The position numbers and the translations under genes are program-made. From an uncultured Pelagibacteraceae bacterium (GTDB taxonomy: Bacteria > Pseudomonadota > Alphaproteobacteria > Pelagibacterales > Pelagibacteraceae), in contig CACJNE010000003.1 of assembly GCA_902594675.1 (NCBI GenBank), positions 43,823-107,822 on the forward strand: a stretch of 64,000 nucleotides of DNA, read 5' to 3'. The notes under the pieces are model-generated. The model did not search any database, was not told where the DNA came from, and saw only the letters and a program-made list of their open reading frames with translations. Position 1 is the first letter of the stretch; each line of letters starts with the position of its first letter. Shown in pieces: positions 9,980 through 23,910 of this stretch.

Positions 9980-10637
9980 ATCCTTCTCCCCTTATAGTTT
10001 GCAAATATTTAGGACTTTTTGGACTCTCTTCGATTTTCTTTCTTAGTCGGGTAACAATTACATCAATAGATCTTTCCTTGTCTAAATCTATTAAACTTGC
10101 AATTTCATCTCTTTTGAAAATCTTACCAGGTGAATTTAACATTTTTTCTAAAATTAATTTTTCTGTATTATTGATTTTTAACCTTTCATCATTTTTGTAA
10201 ATAAATAGTTTTTTTAAATCTATTTTAATATTTCCAAATTCTACTTCTCTTTTTTTGTCTAAAGATTTAGTTTTACTTATTATATTTGTTATTCTTAATA
10301 TTAATTCTTTAGGTTCAAAAGGTTTTGTTAAATAATCATCTGCACCTAACTCTAATCCCTCAATTCTTTCAGACGGCTCACCTTTGGCTGTTAATAGTAA
10401 AATTGGTGTATTAATTTTCTTTTTATAATCTTGGGTAAATTCTAAGCCAGTTTTTCCTGGCATCATTATATCCAACACTATTAAGTCAAATTTGATAATT
10501 TTAGTTTTCTCAAATGCGTCATATGCATCTTTGGAAGTTGAAACTAAATAATTATTCTGATTTAAGTATTCTTTTACTAGATCTCTTATTCTATCATCAT
10601 CATCTACGATTAATATGTGTGCTTTAAAATTTTTCAT
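9960..10637 (-). CDS. ompR: OmpR/PetR-family response regulator
   Basis: Two-component transcription factor of 225 residues. The receiver domain has the acidic patch DDDD at residues 12-15, the phospho-acceptor Asp56 in VLDIMMPG, and the conserved Lys in LTKPFEP. A C-terminal winged-helix domain follows (SIDVIVTRLRKKIEESP and TIRGEGYVL). The marR-like gene overlaps it upstream by 14 bp and the kinase gene downstream by 20 bp, so the three form one tight operon. The MarR-plus-regulator pair resembles Rhodobacter capsulatus petP-petR, where petR is required for cytochrome bc1-dependent growth. Confidence 0.9.
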   Translation of the reverse strand: MKNFKAHILIVDDDDRIRDLVKEYLNQNNYLVSTSKDAYDAFEKTKIIKFDLIVLDIMMPGKTGLEFTQDYKKKINTPILLLTAKGEPSERIEGLELGADDYLTKPFEPKELILRITNIISKTKSLDKKREVEFGNIKIDLKKLFIYKNDERLKINNTEKLILEKMLNSPGKIFKRDEIASLIDLDKERSIDVIVTRLRKKIEESPKSPKYLQTIRGEGYVLWIE

Positions 10638-11067
10638 TAATTATTTTTTTAAGAACTTTATCGAAGCTGATAACATCGTTAGAGTCTGAGCTTAAAAATG
10701 CATCATAAATTCTTTTCTTTTGAGCAGAAAAAATTTCGTCAAATATTTTTTTACCTTCATATGTTAAATATACATGTTTCACTCTAGTATCTATTTCATC
10801 TCTTTTGAACTCTATAGCTTTAATCTCCATTAAATCATTTAGAACTCTGTTTAAACTCTGTTTAGTTACTTTAAGTTTTCTTAACAAAGTTGAAATAGTT
10901 ATACCTTCATATAAAGATATTAGATGTATTACTTTGTTATGAGCAGTTCCTAAAGCATGTTTATCTAAAACTTTTTTAGCATCAGCGACAGTTTCTCTGT
11001 ATCCATTGAATATTTTTTCGATATACTTCTTTAATTGATGATCTTTAAGATATAAAAGTTTTTTCAT
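10624..11067 (-). CDS. MarR-family transcriptional regulator (PetP-like)
   Basis: Small winged-helix regulator of 147 residues. The DNA-binding region reads GITISTLLRKLKVTKQSLNRVLNDLMEI, with the wing in KRDEIDTRVKHVYLTYEGK, a standard MarR layout. It is the first gene of the marR-ompR-envZ operon and is divergent from ilvE, with 61 bp between the starts, so it may act in that shared region; this is not shown by the sequence. The PetP comparison rests on gene order with the OmpR-type regulator. No effector-binding residues can be assigned. Confidence 0.85.
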   Translation of the reverse strand: MKKLLYLKDHQLKKYIEKIFNGYRETVADAKKVLDKHALGTAHNKVIHLISLYEGITISTLLRKLKVTKQSLNRVLNDLMEIKAIEFKRDEIDTRVKHVYLTYEGKKIFDEIFSAQKKRIYDAFLSSDSNDVISFDKVLKKIINEKF

Positions 11068-11081
11068 AATGGTAAGTTATA

Positions 11082-11110
11082 TTGACATATTATATATACA
11101 AAGATATTTT
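11082..11110 (+). promoter_or_regulatory. Predicted sigma-70 promoter for ilvE
   Basis: A perfect -35 TTGACA (11082-11087) is followed after 17 bp by a -10-like TATTTT (11105-11110). Transcription would begin near 11117, giving a leader of about 12 nt before the ilvE ATG at 11129. The site lies in the 61-bp gap shared with the divergent marR-like gene. The assignment rests only on sequence match in AT-rich DNA. Confidence 0.5.
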
Positions 11111-11128
11111 TTCTAAAAAATAAATCTA

Positions 11129-12010
11129 ATGATACCGTTTGATAAAAGAAATGGAAAAATCTGGTACAATGGTGATCTTGTTGAATGGCAAGATGCCAAA
11201 GTACATGTAATTAGTCATGGACTTCACTACGCTAGCCTAGTTTTTGAAGGGCTTAGGGTTTACGATGGTGAAATTTTTAAATTACAAGAGCATACTGATA
11301 GATTATATCATTCGGCAAAAAGAATGGATATCACAATCCCTTATACAAGAGATGAAATTAATGCAGCATGTAATCAAATAATAAAAATACAAAATGTTCA
11401 GAATGGTTATGTAAGACCCTTCGCTTGGAGAGGTAGTGAAATGATGGGGGTATCAGCTCAAAAAACGAAAATTAATGTTGCAGTTGCAACTTGGGAGTGG
11501 GGAGATTATTTCGATCCTAAGTTGAAAACTGAGGGGATTAAATTAAATATTTCAAATTGGCGAAGACCAGCACCAAATACCATTCCTTGGGACAGTAAAG
11601 CAGCTGGCTTATATATGATTTGTACACTTTCAAAACATGAAGCCGAAAGACAAGGGTATAGCGAGTCTTTAATGCTAGACCATGAAAATAATGTTGCAGA
11701 GTCAACAAGTGCTAATATTTTTTTTAAAGATAAAAATGGAGAACTTCATACACCAATTCCAGATTCTTTCTTAAATGGAATTACAAGACAAACCGTAATT
11801 GAGCTTGCGAAATCAAAAAATATTAAGGTACATGAAAGAAAAATAAAGCCTGATGAACTTTCTAACTTTGAAGGATGTTTTTTAACTGGAACAGCTGCAG
11901 AAATTACCCCAATATCACAAATTGCTGAAAATAATTATAAAGTTTGTGATGTAATTTTAGATTTGTTGGACAGTTATGGAAAACTAGTTAGAAAAAAGAA
12001 AGCTGCTTAA
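11129..12010 (+). CDS. ilvE: Branched-chain amino acid aminotransferase
   Basis: PLP-dependent class IV aminotransferase that performs the last step of leucine, isoleucine and valine synthesis. The sequence shows VISHGLHYASLVFEGLRVY near residue 30, the PLP lysine in WDSKAAGLY near residue 156, and the C-terminal family signature EGCFLTGTAAEITPI. D-amino acid aminotransferase and 4-amino-4-deoxychorismate lyase share the fold, but the FEGLRVYDGEIF and RPFAWRG motifs favour IlvE. The length (293 residues) is normal. Its stop shares TTAA with the convergent pgsA stop. Confidence 0.93.
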   Translation: MIPFDKRNGKIWYNGDLVEWQDAKVHVISHGLHYASLVFEGLRVYDGEIFKLQEHTDRLYHSAKRMDITIPYTRDEINAACNQIIKIQNVQNGYVRPFAWRGSEMMGVSAQKTKINVAVATWEWGDYFDPKLKTEGIKLNISNWRRPAPNTIPWDSKAAGLYMICTLSKHEAERQGYSESLMLDHENNVAESTSANIFFKDKNGELHTPIPDSFLNGITRQTVIELAKSKNIKVHERKIKPDELSNFEGCFLTGTAAEITPISQIAENNYKVCDVILDLLDSYGKLVRKKKAA

Positions 12011-12591
12011 TCTTTATTATCTTCAGAAATAGCGTGATCAATCCCTTTTCTTAAATATTCATAACCTGTATACAAAGTAAGGAAAGCAGAAAGCCATAAT
12101 AAAATTATCCCAATAGTCTGAGCATTATAATCTTGGAAATTTATAATTTTATTTCCAGTGTTACCTGTAAGCAAAATAGAAATTGAAAACATTTGGAGAA
12201 AAGTTTTTACTTTTGCTAAACTTGAGACAGGTAGTTTAACACTTCCTTTTGCCAAAAATTCTCTTAAACCAGATATTAGTATCTCTCTTGTTAATATAAT
12301 TATAGCAGCTATTACTTCATAATTTTTAATAGTTCCATCCATAACTAACAATATTAGTGCTGTTGCTACTATAATTTTATCTGCAATTGGATCTAATAAT
12401 TCACCAAGTTTAGACTCTTCTTTAAACATTCTGGCTAATAATCCATCTAAAAAATCTGTAAATGATGCGATTACAAATAAAGCAAATGGAATTACATCTC
12501 CATAAAACCCTGGTAAATAAAATGTGAAAACAAATATAGGAACAATTATAATTCTACCTATTGTTAGATAATTTGGAATTTTGATTTTCAT
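12007..12591 (-). CDS. pgsA: CDP-diacylglycerol-glycerol-3-phosphate 3-phosphatidyltransferase
   Basis: Makes phosphatidylglycerol phosphate from CDP-diacylglycerol and glycerol 3-phosphate. The CDP-alcohol phosphatidyltransferase motif D-G-x2-A-R-x8-G-x3-D-x3-D is complete, with D49, G50, A53, R54, G63, D67 and D71. The 194-residue protein has about five or six membrane segments. It follows uvrC with a 4-bp overlap, a gene order also familiar from gammaproteobacteria. The PGP synthase assignment over other CDP-alcohol transferases rests on length, context and the N-terminal [10 protein letters not shown]. Confidence 0.92.
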   Translation of the reverse strand: MKIKIPNYLTIGRIIIVPIFVFTFYLPGFYGDVIPFALFVIASFTDFLDGLLARMFKEESKLGELLDPIADKIIVATALILLVMDGTIKNYEVIAAIIILTREILISGLREFLAKGSVKLPVSSLAKVKTFLQMFSISILLTGNTGNKIINFQDYNAQTIGIILLWLSAFLTLYTGYEYLRKGIDHAISEDNKD

Positions 12592-14423
12592 TCGTGAAAG
12601 AAATTATATATCTTTTTAGCAACTTTTTCCTCAACTCCCTCAACAGTTTTTATTTCATCTAAGCTAGCTGACTCAACAGCTCTTGCTGAGCCGAAATGGT
12701 TTAAAAGAGCTCTTTTTCTTATAGATCCAATACCATCAATTTGATCAAGTAAAGACTTGCTAATACCTTTTTTCCTTTTAGCTCTATGAGCGCTAATCGC
12801 AAATCTATGAGACTCATCTCTTAATCTTTGTAAGAAAAATAGAGTAGGATCATTCTTTTCAAACTTAAATTCTTTGCCATTATGAAAAAAGGTTTCATTT
12901 CCACTATTTCTAAATTTACCCTTGGCAATTGCTATCATAGGAATATCATGCAGTCCTAATTCGTTAAGTGTTTCTCTTGCTACAGAATATTGACCTTTTC
13001 CTCCATCAATTATTACTAAGTCTGGCATCGTTAAATAATTATCCTTCTCTTGAACAGCCCTTTTAAATCTTCTGTTTAAAACTTCACGCATCATTCCATA
13101 ATCATCTTGCTCATTTTTCTTAATCTTAATATTAAATTTTCTATATCTTTTTTTAATAAAACCTTCCTCACCAAATGTTATTAGTGCGCCCACACTATTA
13201 GTCCCTTGAATATGACTATTGTCATAAACTTCGACTAAATTAATATTATTTTCTAAATCAAATTTTTTAGATACGTTTTCAAATAGCTCTTTATTATTTT
13301 GGCTCTCATAAATTTTCCTATTTAAACTATCTTTTGCATTTTTAAGCGCTTGATTTACAACTTTAAGTTTAGATCCTTTTTTCGCTACTGAAATATTTAT
13401 TTCTTTATTCTCTTTTTGTGAAAGTGTTTTTTCAATTAAAACTTTTTCTTTAATATCTTCACTTAAAATAATAGAGCTCGGCACACTTTTGTTTTCATAG
13501 AATTGAGAAACAAAGGAGTTAAGAATTTCTTTTATGTTATCATCTGGATCATGTTTAGGAAAAAAAGCTTGATTGCCCCAGTTTTGTTTTGATCTATAGA
13601 AAAAAACTTGAATACAAGTTTTTCCAGACTCTTTGTAGCCAGCTATGACATCAGCCTCTACTAAATTTGCCTCATTAATTCTTTGAGATGATTGAATAAT
13701 ATTTAAAGATTTTATTCTATCTCTTAATATTGCAGCTTTTTCAAAATCTAAATCTTCACTAGCCTTTTCCATTTGGTTTGATAAATTTTTTTGAATTTTT
13801 CTTGATTTACCTGATACAAATTCAATAGCATTATCTACTGATAGTTTATATTCATCCTTTTCTATATATCCAACACATGGCCCAGAACATCTCTTAATTT
13901 GATAAAGGATACATGGCCTTTCTCTTTTTTTGAAGACTGTATCATCGCAAACTCGAAGCTGAAAAATTTTTTGGATCATTTTAATCGTCCAATTTGCAGA
14001 CCCGGCTGAAGCGAATGGTCCAAAATAAAAACCCTCTTTAGTTTTTTTTCCTCTGTGTCGTCTAATTTGAGGCCATTTATCTTGATTACCAATAAAAATA
14101 AATGGAAATGATTTATCGTCTCTTAAGAGAATATTAAATCTAGGTTTATACTTTTTAATTAAATTTGCTTCTAAAAGAAGCGCCTCACTCTCATTTGATG
14201 TACTGGTAATCTCAATTTTAGTTGTTTGAGATAACATTCTCTCAGTTCTGATAATATGATTTTTCTCTGATACATAACTTTTTAGTCTATTTGGCAAGTT
14301 TTTTGCCTTGCCAACATAAAGTATTTCGTTTTTAGAATTTAACATCCTATACACCCCAGGAAGTTTGGGTATAAGCGGTAACTCTTTTTTTATTGCTTCT
14401 TTACCAATATCAGAGCTTATCAT
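12588..14423 (-). CDS. uvrC: Excinuclease ABC subunit C
   Basis: Makes both incisions in nucleotide excision repair after loading by UvrB. The N-terminal GIY-YIG nuclease is visible (GVYRML followed by [10 protein letters not shown]), then a Cys cluster ([17 protein letters not shown]), a UVR motif ([13 protein letters not shown]), the C-terminal RNase H-like domain ([28 protein letters not shown]) and tandem HhH motifs. I start at the ATG at 14423 (611 residues), which is preceded by AGGAG and overlaps folB by 14 bp. An ATG 10 codons upstream at 14453 is also open but would overlap folB by 44 bp. Confidence 0.95.
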   Translation of the reverse strand: MISSDIGKEAIKKELPLIPKLPGVYRMLNSKNEILYVGKAKNLPNRLKSYVSEKNHIIRTERMLSQTTKIEITSTSNESEALLLEANLIKKYKPRFNILLRDDKSFPFIFIGNQDKWPQIRRHRGKKTKEGFYFGPFASAGSANWTIKMIQKIFQLRVCDDTVFKKRERPCILYQIKRCSGPCVGYIEKDEYKLSVDNAIEFVSGKSRKIQKNLSNQMEKASEDLDFEKAAILRDRIKSLNIIQSSQRINEANLVEADVIAGYKESGKTCIQVFFYRSKQNWGNQAFFPKHDPDDNIKEILNSFVSQFYENKSVPSSIILSEDIKEKVLIEKTLSQKENKEINISVAKKGSKLKVVNQALKNAKDSLNRKIYESQNNKELFENVSKKFDLENNINLVEVYDNSHIQGTNSVGALITFGEEGFIKKRYRKFNIKIKKNEQDDYGMMREVLNRRFKRAVQEKDNYLTMPDLVIIDGGKGQYSVARETLNELGLHDIPMIAIAKGKFRNSGNETFFHNGKEFKFEKNDPTLFFLQRLRDESHRFAISAHRAKRKKGISKSLLDQIDGIGSIRKRALLNHFGSARAVESASLDEIKTVEGVEEKVAKKIYNFFHE

Positions 14424-14835
14424 GGCTCCTTTTTTTTGAAATTTGAATACCAACGGATGAGCAATCTTTCATGATTTCTAACTTCTCAATTTGAAGACTT
14501 ATTTTATCAATTCTTTTATCTTTGAATAGTTCATCGAACACATCTTCCGCTAATGTTTCAAGAAAATTATAATGTTTATTTTTAATTAGTTTTTTTATCA
14601 ATTTTACAATTTTTGCATAATTTACGATTGATTTAATATCTTTGTCGTTAGAAGGTTTTTTGTCTTCATAATTTACCTCTAAATTAAATTTTACTTTCTG
14701 GGGAGCTTTCTTTTCAAAATCAAAATACCCAAGTTTTAAGTCAAGAATAAGCTCCTTAATAAGTACCTTTTTTTCGTAATTAAATAGAGTTTTATTCTTA
14801 TCTATTTTAATAATTTTAAGATTATTTTTTCTCAT
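14410..14835 (-). CDS. folB: Dihydroneopterin aldolase-family protein
   Basis: Small FolB-type enzyme of the folate pathway that converts dihydroneopterin to 6-hydroxymethyl-dihydropterin. The family pattern is recognisable: [19 protein letters not shown] (substrate-pocket Glu and Gln), an INYAKI-like segment at [12 protein letters not shown], then [14 protein letters not shown] and the closing strand. The ATG at 14835 is chosen because it lies just after the upstream stop; an in-frame ATG at 14856 would overlap that gene by 20 bp. The sequence is divergent and Lys-rich, so the family call is firmer than the exact activity. A pteridine-reductase-like SDR gene lies two genes upstream. Confidence 0.8.
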   Translation of the reverse strand: MRKNNLKIIKIDKNKTLFNYEKKVLIKELILDLKLGYFDFEKKAPQKVKFNLEVNYEDKKPSNDKDIKSIVNYAKIVKLIKKLIKNKHYNFLETLAEDVFDELFKDKRIDKISLQIEKLEIMKDCSSVGIQISKKRSHDKL

Positions 14836-14836
14836 A

Positions 14837-15766
14837 TTATTTAATTCTTGAGGCAATATAATCTAAAATGACTGGATTATAATATTGAAAACAATCAGCC
14901 ATATTCATTACGTGTCCTGGATTTTTTTGTTTTGAAACATTTTCTTTCCAGTCATATCCTCCTACCACACATTTTTTTCCATTAACTTTATAATTCTCTG
15001 AAATAACAATTCTTTTAACGCCAGGGACTTCTTCTAACCAATCTGATAACAGTCCTTCATACTTATCTCTAGGATGAGTAAAAGCTAGAACGGGTACATT
15101 ATTTGATTTTTTAATATTATCAATCTGTCTTTGTCTTAGCTCTGCAGGACCTGGGCGCTTTTTAGCAAATTTTTTTAGTGCCTCTTCAGGACCAACTTTT
15201 TTGACTTTATATTTTTTGGAAAGTTTACCAAAACAAGCTTGCATGTACGATATACCTCCACCTACTTTATCAGGATGAGCAGCTAATAACATTAAGGTTA
15301 ATAGACCACCACAAGAGTGACCTGATATAATAATCTGTTTTCTGGGAACTCCTATATTTATAAATTTTTCAACTAATTCTAGGTTTTTTTCAACTCTTTT
15401 ATCTAATTTATGTTTACCCACATAAGGGGTTTTAGATTTCCACCAGCTTTTTTTCAATGACATATCCCCTGCAAAGTCATTAGAGCAAAAGTTATAAACC
15501 ATAATTTTCTTACCATTAATTTCCTCATCAACTAGTGATGCTTGATTTTTTAGATCCATTGCCCAAACACATTCACTCTTTTTTGCCGTATCATTTGTGT
15601 TTTGACCATGATTAAAAATAATGATAATTTTATTTTTAGGGTCCTCAACAACAAAACCTTCTTTTATTTTAGCTGATTTAGTAATAAATCCACTTTTTAA
15701 AATTTTATTAGCATGAACATTATTAGAGATTAATAAAAATATTAAAATTAAAAAAATTTTTTTCAT
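14837..15766 (-). CDS. Secreted alpha/beta-hydrolase-fold protein, unknown substrate
   Basis: A 309-residue protein with an N-terminal signal peptide (about residues 1-19, ending VHA), so probably periplasmic. The nucleophile elbow reads GHSCGG near residue 150, followed by candidate triad residues Asp in THPRDKYEG and His in NPGHVMNM. Several Cys residues are spread along the chain and could form disulfides in the periplasm. Dienelactone-hydrolase or esterase-like activity is possible, but I do not recognise a specific subfamily. It overlaps the SDR gene by 4 bp upstream and abuts folB downstream; that context does not explain a secreted protein. Confidence 0.7.
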   Translation of the reverse strand: MKKIFLILIFLLISNNVHANKILKSGFITKSAKIKEGFVVEDPKNKIIIIFNHGQNTNDTAKKSECVWAMDLKNQASLVDEEINGKKIMVYNFCSNDFAGDMSLKKSWWKSKTPYVGKHKLDKRVEKNLELVEKFINIGVPRKQIIISGHSCGGLLTLMLLAAHPDKVGGGISYMQACFGKLSKKYKVKKVGPEEALKKFAKKRPGPAELRQRQIDNIKKSNNVPVLAFTHPRDKYEGLLSDWLEEVPGVKRIVISENYKVNGKKCVVGGYDWKENVSKQKNPGHVMNMADCFQYYNPVILDYIASRIK

Positions 15767-16499
15767 TCTTTACTACCCATAATATCTGGTGTTTGCCAGT
15801 TTAGATTTTGACCGCTATCAATAGCTAAGACTTGCCCTGTAATAGATATATTTTTTATAAAAAAGTCAACAGCATTACATATCTGTTCAACATCTACTTG
15901 TCTTTTTAATGGAGTTGCCATGTATTGTTTTTTAAAATGTTTCTCACTTTGTCTTTTATTTTTGATTGTAGGTCCTGGTGCAATTCCATTAACTCTTATT
16001 TTTGGAGCTAAACTCATTGCACTAGTCTTAGTCAAAGTATAAAGACCTGTTTTACTGATAGTATAAGAAAAAAAATATGGTGTAAGTTTAAATACTCTTT
16101 GATCAATTATATTTATAATATTGTTATTTTTTCCTCTAATATTTTTAGCAAATTCTTTTGATAGAAGAGCAGGTGTTCTCAAATTAGTTCTTAAATGATG
16201 ACCCCAACTATCAGTAGTAAAATTCTCTAATTTATCCTTTTCAAAAAGTGATGCGTTGTTTATCAAACAATCAAAATATTTAAGTTTAGATTTTGCAAAC
16301 TTAACAATTTTATTTACATCTTTTTCTTCACTAAGATCTCCTTTAACCAAATAAACCTTTGTACCATTTTGTGATAATTCTTTTTTAAGGATTTCTGCTT
16401 TTGTTTTTGATTTATTGAAATGAATAACTATTTCAACCCCCTTGCTAGATAGTTTTTTAGCAATAGCAGCCCCAATTCTAGTTGCTCCACCTGTAATAA

Positions 16500-16518
<19 letters not shown>
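15763..16518 (-). CDS. Short-chain dehydrogenase/reductase, pteridine-reductase (FolM/PTR1)-like
   Basis: NAD(P)H-dependent reductase of 251 residues. The cofactor motif is T9-G-G-A-T-R-I-G16, the TGxxxRxG form typical of pteridine reductases (PTR1, FolM), not the usual SDR TGxxxGxG. The NNAS motif and the catalytic Tyr-x3-Lys (YTISK) are present, and the C-terminal segment [16 protein letters not shown] matches classical SDRs. Together with folB two genes downstream, this suggests reduction of dihydropterin or dihydrofolate; the substrate is an inference. Its start overlaps the uvrB end by 19 bp. Confidence 0.8.
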
Positions 16519-20909
<4,391 letters not shown>

Positions 20910-20921
20910 GTAATTGTAAAA

Positions 20922-21305
20922 CTATTTTGATTTTCTTTTTTTCTCTAAGCCAAAAACTGGAGAATTTCTAAATCTCAGAACCAATATGGCTATTGCAATT
21001 AGCACAATTGCTCCAGCTTCATACAGCAACACTTCTGGATTTATTGATTTTCCTTGTAATATTATAAATCTAGCAAGTGCTGTTATAGCAATAAACAATG
21101 GTAAAGTTATTTGAATAGATTGACTCTCCCAAAATACTCTAACCATGGCTAAAACTTCTAAGTATAGAAATAGTAATAATAAATCAGCTAAAGTAACTTT
21201 TTGAATTTCTATCATTTGATATACTTCAATACCAAAGGCTATCACTGTAGCTGCAAGTATTATTACTAAAGCTAATAATTGAATTTGTTTTACAATATTC
21301 TCCAT
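20922..21305 (-). CDS. PsiE-family integral membrane protein
   Basis: A 127-residue protein with four predicted membrane segments (about residues 6-28, 37-57, 65-83 and 90-112) and a basic C-terminus (EKKRKSK). The hydrophobic pattern and the EVLAMVRVFWES and FIAITALARFII motifs match the phosphate-starvation-inducible PsiE family, whose biochemical function is unknown. No Pho-box-like repeat was identified upstream. It lies between trxB and the SDR gene on the same strand, with short gaps that suggest co-transcription. Confidence 0.78.
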   Translation of the reverse strand: MENIVKQIQLLALVIILAATVIAFGIEVYQMIEIQKVTLADLLLLFLYLEVLAMVRVFWESQSIQITLPLFIAITALARFIILQGKSINPEVLLYEAGAIVLIAIAILVLRFRNSPVFGLEKKRKSK

Positions 21306-21331
21306 AAATTTATTTTATAAATGATATTCTA

Positions 21332-22279
21332 TTAATTTGCAGCTAAATATTTCTCTGCCTCTAATGCAGCCATACAGCCCATTCCAGCTGCAGTTACTGC
21401 CTGCCTATAAATTTTATCCTTTACATCTCCAGCTGCATAAACTCCTGGAATGTTAGTTTCGGTAGAATCGCTTTTTGTAATTAAATATCCTGTGCTATCC
21501 ATTTCTAGCTGATCTTTAAATAATGATGTAGCAGGATCATGTCCAATAGCTATAAATAATCCATCTATTTTTAATTCTGATGATTCATTAGTTTTAACAT
21601 TTTTAATTTTTAATCCTTTTACATTTTTTGGCTCATCATCACCTATTACTTCTTCAACAACAGAGTCCCAAATAATCTCAATTTTTTTATTTTCCATTAA
21701 TTTTTTTTGTAAAAGTTTTTCAGCTCTTAGTTCATCTCGTCTATGAATTAATTGTACTTTTGATGCAAATTTTGTAAGAAACATAGCTTCTTCTACTGCA
21801 GCATTTCCTCCACCAACAACTGCAACTGTTTTATCTTTGAAAAAAAAGCCATCACACGTTGCACATGCTGAAACTCCAAATCCCTTAAATTTTTTTTCAG
21901 ACTCAATGTTTAACCATCTTGCTTGTGCTCCAGTTGAAATTATAATCGAGTCTGCGGTATATTTTTGTCCCCCATCACCAATTGCTTCAAAGGGTTTAGA
22001 TTTTAAATTCACTGACTGGATATGATCTTCAACTAGATCGGTTCCAACTGCTTTTGCCTGCTCTCTCATTTGTTCCATTAGCCATGGTCCTTGAATAACA
22101 TCTGCAAATCCAGGGTAGTTCTCAACATCAGTTGTTATAGTTAATTGACCACCCGGTTGCATACCTGCAACCAACATTGGCTTAAGCATAGCTCTCGCAG
22201 CATAAACAGCAGCAGTATAACCAGCTGGCCCTGATCCAATTATTAACACTTTTGTATGTTTAGTTGGTTTTTCACTCAT
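21332..22279 (-). CDS. trxB: Thioredoxin reductase
   Basis: FAD-dependent, NADPH-oxidising enzyme that reduces thioredoxin. The FAD motif GSGPAGYTAAVYAARA is near residues 15-30, the redox-active disulfide reads CATC (SACATCDGFF, about residue 140), the NADPH motif is VGGGNAAVEEA, and the C-terminal FAD contact is PGVYAAGDV. The length (315 residues) is typical of the low-molecular-weight class. It is divergent from the ELM1-family gene, with only 20 bp between the starts. Confidence 0.97.
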   Translation of the reverse strand: MSEKPTKHTKVLIIGSGPAGYTAAVYAARAMLKPMLVAGMQPGGQLTITTDVENYPGFADVIQGPWLMEQMREQAKAVGTDLVEDHIQSVNLKSKPFEAIGDGGQKYTADSIIISTGAQARWLNIESEKKFKGFGVSACATCDGFFFKDKTVAVVGGGNAAVEEAMFLTKFASKVQLIHRRDELRAEKLLQKKLMENKKIEIIWDSVVEEVIGDDEPKNVKGLKIKNVKTNESSELKIDGLFIAIGHDPATSLFKDQLEMDSTGYLITKSDSTETNIPGVYAAGDVKDKIYRQAVTAAGMGCMAALEAEKYLAAN

Positions 22280-22299
22280 ACAGGTCTATATAGTAAATA

Positions 22300-23244
22300 A
22301 TGAGTAAATTAAAAGGTATATTATTGACTGAGGGCATGCACGGCATGCTTAGCCAAGTAGAGGGCTTAGCTAAAGCTCTTGATCTTGATTTTACTCACCA
22401 CAAGGTTGAACTAAAAAGTTTATGGAGTTTATTTCCCCCAAAATTTACTCCAATTTCTCAAAATGTTTACAAAAAAATAGACCATTTAGATTTTGACATA
22501 ATAATTTCTTGTGGAAGAAAAAGTGTTATTCCATCAATCCATTTAAAAAGTACCTCAAATAAAAAAGTTCTTAATATTCATATACAAGATCCTAAAATAA
22601 ACTTTAAATATTTTGATTTTATTGTAGCGCCTGAACATGACGGAATTAATGGTTCAAATGTAATAAATACGAAAGGAGCAATTCATTACCTTACAAAAGG
22701 TGAAATAGAGGAGAATAAGGATTATCTAAACTCATTTATAAATAAAGATGAAAGAAAAATTTGGTGTTTAATTATGGGTGGACCCACAAAATACTATGAT
22801 TATTCAACAAAAAATATTAAACACATTTTCTCAATTTTCTATAAGCTTTTAAAGAAACACGATTTTCAACTAGTTGTAATCCCTTCGATGAGAACCCCTT
22901 TAAATACTATTCATTATGCAAAAGAATTTTTTGGTGAAAATCATACAGTCATCATGAATGTTGACAAAAAGGCTTATTTATCTGCTTTAGCTATTTCAGA
23001 AAATATTATAGTTACTTGCGACTCTAGTTCAATGATTTCTGAGGCTGCTTTAACAGGAAAGCCTATTTATATTGCAAATATTTTACCTAAAAAAAACGAT
23101 ATTAGGTTTCAGAGATTTAGAAATTTATTTAGAGAATTAAATATCACTAGAAATCTTGGAGAAGGTATTGAAAATAGGAGCTACCAATGTCTTGATGAAA
23201 CTAATAGAGTTGCAAAAATTATAAATGAAAAATTAAATAAATAA
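22300..23244 (+). CDS. ELM1-family protein (mitochondrial-fission ELM1-like; GT-B-like fold)
   Basis: A 314-residue protein of the DUF1022/ELM1 family, found in alphaproteobacteria and in plant mitochondria, where ELM1 recruits the fission dynamin. Typical motifs are EGMHGMLSQVEGLAKAL at the N-terminus, IISCGRKSVIP, IQDP, FDFIVAPEHD, LIMGGPTKYY and the C-terminal TCDSSSMISEAALTGKPIYI. The last resembles the nucleotide-sugar-binding region of GT-B glycosyltransferases. The bacterial function is not established. A 2OG-Fe(II) oxygenase gene starts 3 bp after its stop. Confidence 0.85.
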   Translation: MSKLKGILLTEGMHGMLSQVEGLAKALDLDFTHHKVELKSLWSLFPPKFTPISQNVYKKIDHLDFDIIISCGRKSVIPSIHLKSTSNKKVLNIHIQDPKINFKYFDFIVAPEHDGINGSNVINTKGAIHYLTKGEIEENKDYLNSFINKDERKIWCLIMGGPTKYYDYSTKNIKHIFSIFYKLLKKHDFQLVVIPSMRTPLNTIHYAKEFFGENHTVIMNVDKKAYLSALAISENIIVTCDSSSMISEAALTGKPIYIANILPKKNDIRFQRFRNLFRELNITRNLGEGIENRSYQCLDETNRVAKIINEKLNK

Positions 23245-23247
23245 ATA

Positions 23248-23910
23248 ATGTCATTTTTAAATTCAATACTTAATGAGTCAAAAAAATTTGATAATCCATT
23301 TGAACACTGGGAATTGAATAAACCTCTTACCGATGACCAGATAAATGAGATAATAAGTGCAGATATATCTGATCCAGCAAAACATAATCTTAATTATGAT
23401 GGTACAAGAGCTATCGACGGTGGAGAAGGAAAATTTAGAGAAGGAATTTCAGATGGTGGAAAAGCCTTAAAATTTAGATGTTTTATAACACATGAAAATA
23501 CTAAAGAATTCCCAGGATTAACCGGTCTTATTAAAGAACTTCAGAGCAAAGAAACTTATCACAAAATTTCAGAATTAATAAATAAAGATTTGTCAAACTC
23601 TTATGTGAGAGTTGAGGTAATATGTGATCGAGAGGGTTTTTGGCTAAAACCACATTGTGATATTAAAGAAAAACTAATGTCATGCTTATTATTTGTGAAT
23701 AAACATGATGAAAGTGAGGAACTTGGAACAGATTTTTATGATAGTAACTTAAAATTAATTAAAACATTACCTTATAAAGATAATTATGGATATTTTTTTT
23801 CCAGTGGGCCCAATACTTGGCACGGTATGGAAAAGAAAGAAATAATTAAAGAGAGAAGATGTTTGCAAGTAAACTACGTAACATTTAGTACAGATTGGAA
23901 AGTTGATTAA
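23248..23910 (+). CDS. 2-oxoglutarate/Fe(II)-dependent oxygenase-like protein
   Basis: A 220-residue protein with the double-stranded beta-helix signature. The iron ligands are the HxD motif in [10 protein letters not shown] (about residue 133) and a distal His in NTWHGMEK (about residue 193), and the 2OG-binding Arg lies shortly after, in [10 protein letters not shown]. The order and spacing fit the prolyl-4-hydroxylase-like class of 2OG oxygenases. The substrate is unknown. It lies 3 bp after the ELM1-family gene, which suggests a shared transcript and perhaps a shared process. Its stop shares TTAA with the convergent carB stop. Confidence 0.82.
   Translation: MSFLNSILNESKKFDNPFEHWELNKPLTDDQINEIISADISDPAKHNLNYDGTRAIDGGEGKFREGISDGGKALKFRCFITHENTKEFPGLTGLIKELQSKETYHKISELINKDLSNSYVRVEVICDREGFWLKPHCDIKEKLMSCLLFVNKHDESEELGTDFYDSNLKLIKTLPYKDNYGYFFSSGPNTWHGMEKKEIIKERRCLQVNYVTFSTDWKVD

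Noticed and set aside
11082..11101. TTG-N14-CAA in the marR/ilvE gap as a possible MarR operator.
   Set aside because: Beyond the outer three bases the two halves are not complementary, and TTGACA is already explained as a -35 box.
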